Origin: Methanobrevibacter sp.
GTDB taxonomy: Archaea > Methanobacteriota > Methanobacteria > Methanobacteriales > Methanobacteriaceae
Direction: 5' to 3'
Assembly (NCBI RefSeq): GCF_017468685.1
Contig: NZ_JAFUHT010000031.1
Location: 17,767-81,766 of the forward strand
DNA: 64,000 nt
How positions within the stretch are numbered: position 1 is the first letter of the stretch; every line of letters begins with the position of its first letter. The notes beneath the pieces are model-generated. The model ran no database searches. It worked only from the letters and a program-made list of their open reading frames with translations, and was not told the origin of the DNA. Made by a program: the position numbers and the translations under genes. Shown here in pieces: positions 49,068 to 57,777 of the stretch.

Positions 49068-49959
49068 GAAAAATATTTTAGAAAAAACCATCAAACAGGG
49101 TCATGACCACCTTAAAAAAGGCGAATATATGAAAGCAAAAGACATGTACCTAAAAGCCCTTGCACATGATCCGGACAACATTTCACTCATAAATAATCTG
49201 GCACAACTATACAGCTTTCTTGGAGACAAATCCAAATCAGCAGGATATAGTGAAATTCTTTTAGAAAAATGTAATCAAATGCTAAGATACCAAAAAACAG
49301 AAGAGACATTAATTTTTAAGGCAAATGCACTCATATCTTTAAAAAGGCAAAACCAGGCAAATGAAGTGGTGGATGAAATACTAAATATTAATCCCGATAA
49401 TTTAATAGCACTGTTTCACAAATCCCATTATCTTGAGAAAAACAAACAATACCCCGAAGCAATTGAATATCTTGAAAAAATTCTAAAAGAAAATCCAGGC
49501 AACATTGCAGCATTACTTTCAAAAGGTAGAAATCTAGTCGAACTGGAGAAATTTGAAGAAGCTGAAAAATGTTTTAATCTTGTTTTTGAGATTGAACCTA
49601 AAAACAAGGCAGCAATAAATTTAAAATCAAATATGTTTAAAAAGAAAAACAATCTCACATTAACCTCACATGATTTAATGTTAAAGGCCGTTGAAAGCTT
49701 TGAAATGAAAAACTTCAAGGCATCTGAAGACTATTTTAAAAAAGCATTGGAAATGAATTCGAATTTTGATGAAATATGGTTTGCACAGGGAGAGCTGTTC
49801 ATACGCACTGGAAGAATTGGTGCTGCAATAAATTCCTTTAAAAAAGCATTTGAAATCAATCCCACAAGTGGAGGGATTGAAAAGAAAAAAGAATTTTTTA
49901 AAATGCTCAATCGTATGAAAATGATTAACAAATTTCTTGGATATGAAAAGAAGTTTTAG
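49060..49959 (+). CDS. TPR-repeat protein
   Basis: 299 residues with five or six tetratricopeptide repeats (AKDMYLKALAHDPDNISL, AIEYLEKILKENPGNIAAL, AEKCFNLVFEIEPKNKAAI, ASEDYFKKALEMNSNFDEI, AINSFKKAFEINPTS). No signal peptide or membrane segment, hence cytosolic. Starts within the end of the small TPR-like gene. It ends four bases into the convergent thioesterase gene. Partner unknown. Confidence 0.82.
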   Translation: MFRKNILEKTIKQGHDHLKKGEYMKAKDMYLKALAHDPDNISLINNLAQLYSFLGDKSKSAGYSEILLEKCNQMLRYQKTEETLIFKANALISLKRQNQANEVVDEILNINPDNLIALFHKSHYLEKNKQYPEAIEYLEKILKENPGNIAALLSKGRNLVELEKFEEAEKCFNLVFEIEPKNKAAINLKSNMFKKKNNLTLTSHDLMLKAVESFEMKNFKASEDYFKKALEMNSNFDEIWFAQGELFIRTGRIGAAINSFKKAFEINPTSGGIEKKKEFFKMLNRMKMINKFLGYEKKF

Positions 49960-50360
49960 ATATTTAATTTAAAACCTGTTCCGATAAACTGAGCAACATC
50001 ACGTCCAGTATCATCTGAAATGTCAACATTTACTATAGATGATGTTCTGCCACTTTTACGACATGTCGCTTTAGCGATTAATTTTTCTCCTTTTGGAGCA
50101 GACAGGTAATGAATATCAACTTGCTGAGCAACAGTTAGCTGATGAATCTGATTGGATAAAACCGCAAAGGCAAAATCGGCCAGTGTGAATATTACTCCAC
50201 CCATCACTCCACCATATGCATTTTTGTGTTCATCAGTTACCATTAAACTGCAAATAGCTTCATCTTCAGTTATTTCGTCTAATGTTATTCCAGTATTTAC
50301 TGCAAATTTGTCTTTGTAGAAAAATTCTCTTGCTTCTTCTAATGAGTTAAAATTAGCCAT
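49956..50360 (-). CDS. PaaI-type hotdog thioesterase
   Basis: 134 residues with the hotdog fold of PaaI-family acyl-CoA thioesterases: NAYGGVMGGVIFTLADFAFAVLSN contains the catalytic HGG-like loop (here NAYGGVMGG, with Asn/Tyr in place of the common His), then VDIHYLSAPKGEKLIAKATC. Acyl substrate unknown. An AGGTGTAAAG region serves as SD site. Monocistronic. Confidence 0.82.
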   Translation of the reverse strand: MANFNSLEEAREFFYKDKFAVNTGITLDEITEDEAICSLMVTDEHKNAYGGVMGGVIFTLADFAFAVLSNQIHQLTVAQQVDIHYLSAPKGEKLIAKATCRKSGRTSSIVNVDISDDTGRDVAQFIGTGFKLNI

Positions 50361-50452
50361 AACTTTACACCTACGTAATTATTATTTTTTTAAATTAATT
50401 AAGTTTTTGAATAGCATATGTTCAAAAATTTTAAAATTATTCTAAAAGACCA

Positions 50453-50821
50453 TCATATTAACTCCCATGCATCATCAAGAAAATCCCTTGAATAATTCAA
50501 ATATTGCCATATGACCAGTTTAGAGAGATCATCTGAATATGAATTGAAATATACTGTTTTTAGCTCCTTACACAAACAAAACTTTTCAAACAGATGCCTG
50601 CTGAACAGATTGTTATCAACATAATTTACTTTGAACAGATACAGCAATCCCTCATGAGTCTTGCATTCAATCCCTCTTTTTATGAGTAACGCTTTAACTG
50701 CCGAAAACATTGTCATATAACTAATGTCAATTATTGATGATGATTGTGTTACATCAAACAAAAATTTTCCAGCCTCCAAATGTTTTTCAGCCTTTTTCAT
50801 CCATAATTGTTCCATTTCCAT
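50453..50821 (-). CDS. Orphan HEPN-domain protein
   Basis: 122 residues of a single HEPN helical domain: DISYMTMFSAVKALLIKRG followed by KTHEGLLYLF. An Arg49-x6-His56 pair fits the RX4-6H motif of ribonucleolytic HEPN proteins, though I cannot confirm its placement on the catalytic helix. Most HEPN toxins pair with a nucleotidyltransferase (MNT) antitoxin; none is adjacent. The ATG lies about 25 bases after a TATA box, so the message is probably leaderless. The promoter carries an upstream repeat array shared with the BRO-N gene. Confidence 0.75.
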   Translation of the reverse strand: MEMEQLWMKKAEKHLEAGKFLFDVTQSSSIIDISYMTMFSAVKALLIKRGIECKTHEGLLYLFKVNYVDNNLFSRHLFEKFCLCKELKTVYFNSYSDDLSKLVIWQYLNYSRDFLDDAWELI

Positions 50822-50840
50822 GATAGGAATATTAAATTAA

Positions 50841-50901
50841 AATATTTATAAAGTTTTTGTTTGAAATGAGAGCAATTTTACAAAGTGAAAGCAATTTTAC
50901 A
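50841..50901 (-). promoter_or_regulatory. HEPN promoter with two 19-bp-spaced AGCAATTTTACA repeats
   Basis: On the plus strand AGCAATTTTACA occurs at 50871-50882 and again at 50890-50901, exactly 19 bp apart. The TATA box (TTTATAAAG on plus, from 50845) is 26 bp from the first repeat. The same spacing and the same repeat are found at 62521-62617 before the BRO-N gene. Likely binding sites for one regulator. Confidence 0.65.
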
Positions 50902-50971
50902 GTATGAAATCAATATTTCATTACCTGCAAAAACAAAATTAATATTAATCCAAACTATGATAATTAAATAC

Positions 50972-51451
50972 ATGACAAACTTAACTTTTAAAATAGCTGA
51001 AAGAAATGAATCCAGTTTAATCTTAGAATATATTAAAAAACTTGCAGATTATGAAAAAAGATTAGACGAAGTCATTGCAACAGAAAAAGACATTGAAAAA
51101 TGGGTTTTTGATGAAAAACAAGCAGAAGTAATCTTTGCACTTTTAGATAATGAAGTGATAGGCTTTGCTCTATACTTTTTGAGTTTTTCAACATATATCG
51201 GAAATGTCAATATGCACCTTGAAGATTTATTTATCGAACCAGAATATAGAGGAAACGGTTATGGAAAAGCTCTTTTAAAAGAATTAGGAAAAATCGTACT
51301 TGAAAGAAATTATGGGCGTTTAGAATGGACATGCCTATCCTGGAATAAACCAAGCATTGATTTTTATTTAAATATTGGTGCCGAGCTAAAAGATTGGGAA
51401 TTATTCCATTTTAAAGGTGAATCCTTAGAAAAATTTGTTAAAGAAAAATAG
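50972..51451 (+). CDS. GNAT acetyltransferase, diamine-acetyltransferase-like
   Basis: 159 residues of the GNAT fold. The acetyl-CoA loop is EPEYRGNGYGKALL and the C-terminal part, RLEWTCLSWNKPSIDFYLNIGAE with GESLEKF, resembles the spermidine/spermine N-acetyltransferase group. The frame is open from 50885, but the ATG at 50972 begins the domain; no SD site is seen. Polyamine acetylation is a reasonable guess given the similarity, not proven. Confidence 0.78.
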   Translation: MTNLTFKIAERNESSLILEYIKKLADYEKRLDEVIATEKDIEKWVFDEKQAEVIFALLDNEVIGFALYFLSFSTYIGNVNMHLEDLFIEPEYRGNGYGKALLKELGKIVLERNYGRLEWTCLSWNKPSIDFYLNIGAELKDWELFHFKGESLEKFVKEK

Positions 51452-51870
51452 AAATGATTTAATAATATTGATGTAAATTAAATTTCTAATTTAAGCTCAA
51501 AGGTCAGATAAAGGTATTTTACTATTTTTAATACCATTTTCTAATTTTTAACTCTTGGCTGAATATTACTGATATTATTATTTATTTTTTAATCCTGAAC
51601 TTGCAAGTTCTAAAAAACAAGGTGAACACCAATTCACAAACCGATTATGCCAATATATTTCCTAATTCATGTGGTTTTAGAAGAACAATAAACAAATTAT
51701 GTGAAAAACAACCCTATGAAAGGGTCATTAATCACATTCGGAATTTTGTCATACTTTTTTCTTTTATTTGAAATCTTTTTTGTGCAAAAAATTATTACAA
51801 ATAAAAAGGCATATGTCCCACCCTCCTTCCCCAATATAATGAAATAATTTCCATTATAAATATGATTCAA
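51452..51870 (+). other. Intergenic region with a possible gene remnant
   Basis: Frame 51532-51771 stays open for 79 codons (including NTNSQTDYANIFPNSCGFRR and NKLCEKQPYERVINHIRNF) but has no ATG or SD site, only a TTG at 51601. Its composition is more protein-like than the surrounding DNA, so it may be the relic of a gene; I recognise no family. A perfect 14-bp palindrome GAACTTGCAAGTTC lies at 51597-51610. Nothing else is seen. Confidence 0.3.
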
Positions 51871-54516
51871 TCACTTGAAGATGCATATTGTCTCATCCTT
51901 GTTCATGTCATGGTACAGTTCCGCATTACCCTCATTAAAGTCTATAACCTGCACCATATCATATATCTCATCATTCAAGTTAGGATTAATGTCTTTTAGG
52001 ATATTTGAATATTCAAAAATCATATCCTTGTTAAATTCTATTTTCTTCTCGTTTTCAAACAGTGCCCCGTAGTATATTTCAGCTTCCACCAGATCCTGGA
52101 ACATATGACTTCCAAAGGACAATTCAGGCATGTAACCCACTTCACTATAGGATTCCTCAAGAATTGCATTAAAATGACTGATGTCAGCAAATACTACCGG
52201 AATGCCCAATTCAGGAGAAGATGTACCTATTCTTCCGGGAACGATTAAAATGGCGTTTTTGTCATTATTTTTACAATAAGCGTTCACATCACTGATTACC
52301 CGGGACAGTGAGCTTTTTTGAGCATACGGATATTCATAATACTTATGAGGATCAACATAACAAATCACATCTATACTGCTTTTACGTGACATTCCCATGG
52401 AGGATTCCCTGATGTGGAAGAATACGTTTTTGTCTTCAGGCATTTCAATGGATTCATTGTTTATTGAAACCTGAAGCGGACGGCATTGCAATAGGTTTAT
52501 ATTGAATGACTTATCCTCAGCAACATTAACTGTGTATTCAATATCCACTGGATAATCATAAGCCTCCTCAAGAGTGCTTAGAATTTCCTTCATCACATCA
52601 ATGAATTCCTGATTTTTCACAAGCCCTTCACAGTTGACAAAAACAATTTCACGGCGCTGACCACGTTCACGGAACCTTCTTTCAGCTTCATGATCATGCT
52701 CGACCAAAACCCTTTTTGCATAGCTTGGAATAACCTCCAGACCATCATCAACAGGAATGTCATGCAGACTGATGCTTTCAAAATCAATGACATCCAGATA
52801 ATGTTGGGAATACCTGTGCTTTTCCTTAATGTCCTTCATCAATGTCACTTGAGGCTTATCCAGATTGATTATTCTTGGATAGTCCTTTTTGGTCCGGTCA
52901 ACCGCTTTTGTACCAAGACCCATAACAAGCCTCAGCATTCCTTTGCTGTTGTCCATGTCCGGAAGAGGAGAGTATGGACTGTATGAAAATCCGACACCTG
53001 CAGCAGTCGGGAAGAGATAATCATCATAATAAGATCCTGAAACCCTTTGAACCAAAAGTGCCATCTGTTCATCAGTATCATCAAGACCGTTCAGTTTCCT
53101 GTACTCCAAAGCGGAGATATTCATGGTACTTGCATAAACCACTTTCACTGCATCCTCAAAAGCGGCCAAACGCTCTTCAAGACTGCCTCTGTTCACGCAG
53201 AATACTGATTCGTATTTGCCTGCAAATGCATTTCCATAGCCGTCCTCAAGAAAACTGCTTGAACGGACAATTATAGGACTTTGTCCGAAATAATCCAGAA
53301 TATGGATGAATTCCTTTTTGATTTCTTCGGAAAATGTACCGTTTTTAAGACCTTCTTCGAGTTTTTTACCGTACTCATAGTAGCCCTCTTCCGTTCTCTG
53401 ATTTACTCTCAAGTCCCATAAATCATTTGAAACAATGTATGTATAAAATAAATCAGAACCAATATAGAATGAATCATCAGGCTCAAAATTATTATTGTAT
53501 ATGTCAGGACAGTTCTTTTCAATGATTTTTCTTGCAAGAAGCATTCCGCAGGATTTACCTCCCACTAACCCGCTTCCCACACGACGGTCATAAATTGTGA
53601 GATAATCTTCAAAAGTGAAGTATTCTCTGATTTTGGAAAGCATCTTCTCGTCCTTGGTCATCATGAGTTCACAAATCTTGTCGCACTCGTCATCGATATT
53701 CTTGCCTTCACGATACTTCATTCTGACCTGAAGCATGTAACGCTCCCAGCTGTCCAATGTCTGACCGTTTTGATACTTGTCGGAATCGTTGATTGTCTTG
53801 TAGTACTTGCTTACTTCATGGCCTTCCTGAAGAACCTTAACGGAGCCTATTCTTGGATTGAACTTATGTCCCAAAAACATGGTTTGAGAATACCTGTTCC
53901 ACACCTTCAACGGTGAAACATACACTTCTTCAGGAGAATTTGAGTACACATTCAAGAAAAGCTGTGTGGTTTCCCGGATTTTTGCTATAGCATCATATGA
54001 ATGCCTTCCACGAATGATTGGGAAATATGCCACAGTATCAAGTTTAAACAAAAATGGACATGTTACCCTGAAGAAGTTTCCCATCATCAAATCAGTTGAC
54101 CAGACCGCCTGAAGGTCACTTAAGCAGTCAAACACGTAAAACGCATCGAATCCTTCCTTTTCAATGATCCTGTGAACTTCAAGGGTGAATGTTTCAAACT
54201 GATTGTATGGGTTAACCTTATATATCTTAATCCCGTCACGTTCAATCATTGAAAATTCAGTGTCAGGATTTTTCTCTTCAATTTCAAGCAGTCTGAAATC
54301 ATCTTCTGTCATTTCAATCAATGGAGGATGATTTGCAAAGCGAATGTATATTAGGTTCCTGTTGTCTTCCTTTGCCTGTTTTATATAAGGATTGACAAAG
54401 TAAGAAAACTCATTCAAGTTTGTAACATTCCACACCACATTGTCCCCTAAGCGAATATTATCCAGAGCATTATCAAGTCCCGGAATTCCTGATTTTATTC
54501 TATCGAATGCTGCCAT
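51871..54516 (-). CDS. KaiC-like domain fused to a PEP/pyruvate-binding (PPDK N-type) domain
   Basis: About 881 residues. The first 250 resemble a RecA/KaiC-like ATPase domain (RIKSGIPGLDNALDNIRLGD) whose Walker A is degenerate (GDNVVWNV). From about residue 310 follows the ATP-grasp domain of PEP synthase/pyruvate phosphate dikinase (VGGKSCGMLLARKI, IIVRSSSFLEDGYGNAFAGKYESVF at about 415-440). The phosphohistidine and PEP-binding domains of true PEP synthases are not seen; the last 180 residues are unassigned. AAGGAGAT sets the ATG at 54516. Directly downstream of the glutamate synthase genes. Likely a phosphotransferase or regulator, not a classical PEP synthase. Confidence 0.75.
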   Translation of the reverse strand: MAAFDRIKSGIPGLDNALDNIRLGDNVVWNVTNLNEFSYFVNPYIKQAKEDNRNLIYIRFANHPPLIEMTEDDFRLLEIEEKNPDTEFSMIERDGIKIYKVNPYNQFETFTLEVHRIIEKEGFDAFYVFDCLSDLQAVWSTDLMMGNFFRVTCPFLFKLDTVAYFPIIRGRHSYDAIAKIRETTQLFLNVYSNSPEEVYVSPLKVWNRYSQTMFLGHKFNPRIGSVKVLQEGHEVSKYYKTINDSDKYQNGQTLDSWERYMLQVRMKYREGKNIDDECDKICELMMTKDEKMLSKIREYFTFEDYLTIYDRRVGSGLVGGKSCGMLLARKIIEKNCPDIYNNNFEPDDSFYIGSDLFYTYIVSNDLWDLRVNQRTEEGYYEYGKKLEEGLKNGTFSEEIKKEFIHILDYFGQSPIIVRSSSFLEDGYGNAFAGKYESVFCVNRGSLEERLAAFEDAVKVVYASTMNISALEYRKLNGLDDTDEQMALLVQRVSGSYYDDYLFPTAAGVGFSYSPYSPLPDMDNSKGMLRLVMGLGTKAVDRTKKDYPRIINLDKPQVTLMKDIKEKHRYSQHYLDVIDFESISLHDIPVDDGLEVIPSYAKRVLVEHDHEAERRFRERGQRREIVFVNCEGLVKNQEFIDVMKEILSTLEEAYDYPVDIEYTVNVAEDKSFNINLLQCRPLQVSINNESIEMPEDKNVFFHIRESSMGMSRKSSIDVICYVDPHKYYEYPYAQKSSLSRVISDVNAYCKNNDKNAILIVPGRIGTSSPELGIPVVFADISHFNAILEESYSEVGYMPELSFGSHMFQDLVEAEIYYGALFENEKKIEFNKDMIFEYSNILKDINPNLNDEIYDMVQVIDFNEGNAELYHDMNKDETICIFK

Positions 54517-54545
54517 AATCATATCTCCTTAATTGTTTTAATTAA

Positions 54546-56027
54546 TCATCTGCCAACCATTGGAACTCCGGTCAGTTGTGAAGCCTCCATGGTTAATGCA
54601 ACCAAATCCTGACGTTCAAGTTTTTCCACATCAGTATTTCCAGCCTGCTGAGTTAATGCCATTACTTCCTGAGTCATTGCCTCAATATAGTTTGCAACCT
54701 GCTGACCTTTCCTTATCGGGTCCAATCTTCTTCTAAGAACCCTTTCCTGGGTTGCAATTCCTTTAGGACATGTTCCTTCAGAACAGGTCTGACAGACTTT
54801 ACATCCAATTGAAATCAGCGCGGAAGTAGCGATATAAACTGCATCTGCACCTAGAGCAATAGCCTTTGCAACGTCTGCACCTGATCTTATTCCACCGGCA
54901 GCCACAAGACTTACCTCGCTTCTCAGGTTAATGTCTTTCAATGCATCATCCGCTTTTACAATAGCTTCAATTGTTGGAATACCCGCATGTTCTGTAACGA
55001 CTTCAGGTCCTGCACCGGTTCCTCCCTGCATACCGTCAACAACGATTATATCAGCACCGGCTTTTGCAGCAATTTTAACATCCTGCTCGACTCTTCCTGC
55101 AGCGAATTTGACTATAATCGGCACTTTCCAGTCTGTAATTTCCCTCAACTGGTCGATTTTCATACCCAAATCCTCAGGCCCCACAATATCCATGTGCCTT
55201 GCAGGACTCAATGCAGATGTTCCTTCAGGAATATTACGAACACGAGCAACTTCAGAAGTCACCTTATGTGCAAGCAGATGTCCGCCCATACCGGATTTTG
55301 CACCCTGACCTATTTTAATCTCAACAGCTTCAGCATTGTTCAAGTAACTTGCTGAAACACCATAACGGCCAGATGCATATTGGGCAATGAGCTTATCTGC
55401 ATAATAGCGCTCTTCAGGAAGCATTCCACCCTCACCTGTATTGGCGATTGAACCGACCTTGCTGCTTCCAATAGCCAATGCCATTTTTGCCTCTTTACTT
55501 ACTGCACCAAATGACATTGCACCGATCATGATTGGAGTGTCAATTTCAATCGGATTTTCAGCGAACCTGTCACCAAGCACCACTGAAGTCTTGCAGGGTT
55601 CCCTGTAAGAGTCAATTGGCGGTCTTGAAACCTGTGCCGGCAATAAACTTAAATCATCAAAAGATGGAACTTTTCTTGTCAGTCCGCAACCTCTCACCTT
55701 ATATGAGCCAGATTTGCTTTTGCGTTTGATTTCAACCATTGTTGAGTTTGACCATATTCCTCTTCCCTCATCTGAAAGAGGCCTTACGTATATCGCATGT
55801 GTAGGACACATTTCCTCGCATATTTTACATCCCACACAATTTTCCTGATAGATTGGCTGAGGCTCATCATTGATTACATCATAAACGTCATGAGGACAAT
55901 TTGAATAGCAGCTATAACAGTTTTTACATGATGCCCTGTGAGGATTGTCACATAAATACCAGCAGCATCCCGGTCGGTCATTGTTCTGTTTGCAGATTTC
56001 CATTTTTCTCTCAACAGTGAATGGCAT
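54546..56027 (-). CDS. gltB2: Glutamate synthase FMN/Fe-S catalytic subunit
   Basis: 493 residues: an N-terminal ferredoxin module (CKNCYSCYSNCPHD, CVGCKICEEMCPTHA, residues about 34-70) and the GltS FMN-binding TIM barrel (GAMSFGAVSKEAKMALA, TGEGGMLPEERY, GQGAKSGMGGHLL, VVDGMQGGTGAGPEV, CKVCQTCSEGTCPKGIATQ). It converts 2-oxoglutarate and ammonia, delivered from the amidotransferase subunit, to glutamate. Starts directly after the stop of the FrhB-like gene, with GGAGGTGA as SD site. Confidence 0.93.
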   Translation of the reverse strand: MPFTVERKMEICKQNNDRPGCCWYLCDNPHRASCKNCYSCYSNCPHDVYDVINDEPQPIYQENCVGCKICEEMCPTHAIYVRPLSDEGRGIWSNSTMVEIKRKSKSGSYKVRGCGLTRKVPSFDDLSLLPAQVSRPPIDSYREPCKTSVVLGDRFAENPIEIDTPIMIGAMSFGAVSKEAKMALAIGSSKVGSIANTGEGGMLPEERYYADKLIAQYASGRYGVSASYLNNAEAVEIKIGQGAKSGMGGHLLAHKVTSEVARVRNIPEGTSALSPARHMDIVGPEDLGMKIDQLREITDWKVPIIVKFAAGRVEQDVKIAAKAGADIIVVDGMQGGTGAGPEVVTEHAGIPTIEAIVKADDALKDINLRSEVSLVAAGGIRSGADVAKAIALGADAVYIATSALISIGCKVCQTCSEGTCPKGIATQERVLRRRLDPIRKGQQVANYIEAMTQEVMALTQQAGNTDVEKLERQDLVALTMEASQLTGVPMVGR

Positions 56028-57098
56028 CTAATTCACCTCCTCCAATTTTTTCAATGGCTTGAATACCGGACAGACTGAATATTTTGTTCCACCGGACCTT
56101 ACTACCTCATCGATGTCACTTGTGATTTTTGCATAAGGCTTCCATGCAATGTGGTCTTCCTTATCGACTATGAGCGCATCAGTTACAATATCATTGGTTA
56201 ATAAGTAATCAAGCAATGTTGTGACTATTGATCCGTCCTGACCCTGAGTGTGCTTTATGGATTTGACGGACAATACCTTAATGTAATCACCAATTGCTTT
56301 TGAATTGTCGTTTCTTAACTTTTCAGGTATGAAAGTTCTTGGACAGACCTCAAAGCAGGCATGACAGTCACTGCGACATTCACCTTTCATTCTAGGTTTT
56401 GTATCATCAATTGTTATCAAATCATCAGGACAAACATATTCGCATGCACCGCAAAGAACGCATGCTCCAACATCAACGACATTGGATTTCAAATCCATGA
56501 ACTGGGACTCTGAAATTTCTTTTGAAATTGAATCATCAGACCTTTGCCTTTGATACAATACCGGTCTTGCAAAGTATTCCCTTTCCTCAATGGTTTCAAG
56601 GTTTTTGCTAATTTTTGACTCAGCGATTCTGGTCAGTAGCTTGAACTGTGATTCTGTCAGGTCTTTTGCTTTGATGAATTTCTGTTTTATTGCTCCATCA
56701 ACTATTTCTTCACCTTTTTTGGTTCTTACAATCACTGTTGACCATCCCTCATCTGAACCTATGGAACCGATTGAAATGTCTGATGTCTCAGATGTCAGCT
56801 CAACACATATATTGCAGTTTTTCCTGAGAACCCTTTTAGCTTCAAATAATGGTATTTTAACTGTATCTTTAGTTTTAAGCAATAAGAATACGAATCCCTT
56901 TTCGATTTGGAATTTCTCAATATCATCCATTTTCAAATCATACTCCTTAAGGAGATTTCCAAAGTATCTGTATGAGAAGTTCTCCATACAGAAAAGCCCT
57001 AATTTAACATCAATAGGGCTATCGGTATAATGCTGTATTTTGGATGCTGCCATAATTTCACATGGTGTTCCAACCATAGCAATTCTTCGTTCACTCAT
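56028..57098 (-). CDS. FrhB-like F420-linked electron-input subunit of glutamate synthase, circularly permuted
   Basis: 356 residues related to the F420-reducing hydrogenase beta subunit FrhB, but with the halves in reverse order. It starts with the normally C-terminal half (IAMVGTPCEIMAASKIQ, LGLFCMENFSYRYFGNLL, IGSIGSDEGWSTVIVRT), then a two-cluster ferredoxin (CVLCGACEYVCPDD, CHACFEVCPRTF, about 215-265), and ends with the normally N-terminal half (HTQGQDGSIVTTLLDYLL ... GGTKYSVCPVFKPLKKL). The gene lies between the GXGXG and FMN subunits of glutamate synthase, so reduced F420 is the likely electron donor. SD site AGGAGCTAAT. Confidence 0.82.
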   Translation of the reverse strand: MSERRIAMVGTPCEIMAASKIQHYTDSPIDVKLGLFCMENFSYRYFGNLLKEYDLKMDDIEKFQIEKGFVFLLLKTKDTVKIPLFEAKRVLRKNCNICVELTSETSDISIGSIGSDEGWSTVIVRTKKGEEIVDGAIKQKFIKAKDLTESQFKLLTRIAESKISKNLETIEEREYFARPVLYQRQRSDDSISKEISESQFMDLKSNVVDVGACVLCGACEYVCPDDLITIDDTKPRMKGECRSDCHACFEVCPRTFIPEKLRNDNSKAIGDYIKVLSVKSIKHTQGQDGSIVTTLLDYLLTNDIVTDALIVDKEDHIAWKPYAKITSDIDEVVRSGGTKYSVCPVFKPLKKLEEVN

Positions 57099-57109
57099 TT
57101 TATTAGCTC

Positions 57110-57763
57110 CTATTGTATATTAACGATTTTTTTAAAGTTTGTATAATCAATGTCTGTTAGTTCAAAACCATATCTTTCAAGAATCTCTTTTAACTCATTT
57201 TGATCCTCAAGTGTGGTTTTCTCCATAACAGCATTTTTTCCAAGGCTTTTCACATCCCCAAGAACATATATTGTTCCTCTCATGATTGATTCACCAACAT
57301 CATCAGTCACATCACCAAGGATGATGAGTCTTCCACCCATCATGAGAAGTCCTGTCATGTACCCGCTGTTTCCGCCGATTATGACAGTTCCGCCTTTCAT
57401 TATCTCACCTGTTCTTGAACCGACGCTTCCTTTAACTATTACTGTGCCTCCATAGATGCCCTGTCCTGCACCGTCTCCTGCAGTGCCTTCAATGACAAGT
57501 TCCCCTTTGGTCATATTGTCTCCTGCAAACCATCCGGCGTTTCCGTTGATGTGTATTTTTGGTCCGTTAACCATTGTTCCAACAAAATAACCTGCAGAAC
57601 CGTTGATTTCAATGTCAACATCTTCGGTTAAACCGGCACAGATGTTGTGGGCTGATTCGGGATTGTTGATTATGAGCTTATCATGATATATGGCCTGTTC
57701 CTTTACCATACGATTTAATTCCTTCACGTCCATATCCTTTGCATCAATAACATACTCTTTCAT
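57110..57763 (-). CDS. gltB3: Glutamate synthase GXGXG-domain subunit
   Basis: 217 residues of the single-stranded beta-helix found at the C-terminus of large glutamate synthase subunits: repeated GxxGxxxG turns (GSAGYFVGTMVNGPKIHINGNAGWFAGDNMTKG, quoted in part; GTAGDGAGQGIYGG; GSVGSRTGEIMKGG). It acts as a structural element that joins the amidotransferase and synthase sites. It lies 11 bases before the FrhB-like gene and 14 bases after the amidotransferase gene. Confidence 0.9.
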   Translation of the reverse strand: MKEYVIDAKDMDVKELNRMVKEQAIYHDKLIINNPESAHNICAGLTEDVDIEINGSAGYFVGTMVNGPKIHINGNAGWFAGDNMTKGELVIEGTAGDGAGQGIYGGTVIVKGSVGSRTGEIMKGGTVIIGGNSGYMTGLLMMGGRLIILGDVTDDVGESIMRGTIYVLGDVKSLGKNAVMEKTTLEDQNELKEILERYGFELTDIDYTNFKKIVNIQ

Positions 57764-57777
57764 GGATAAAACACTCC

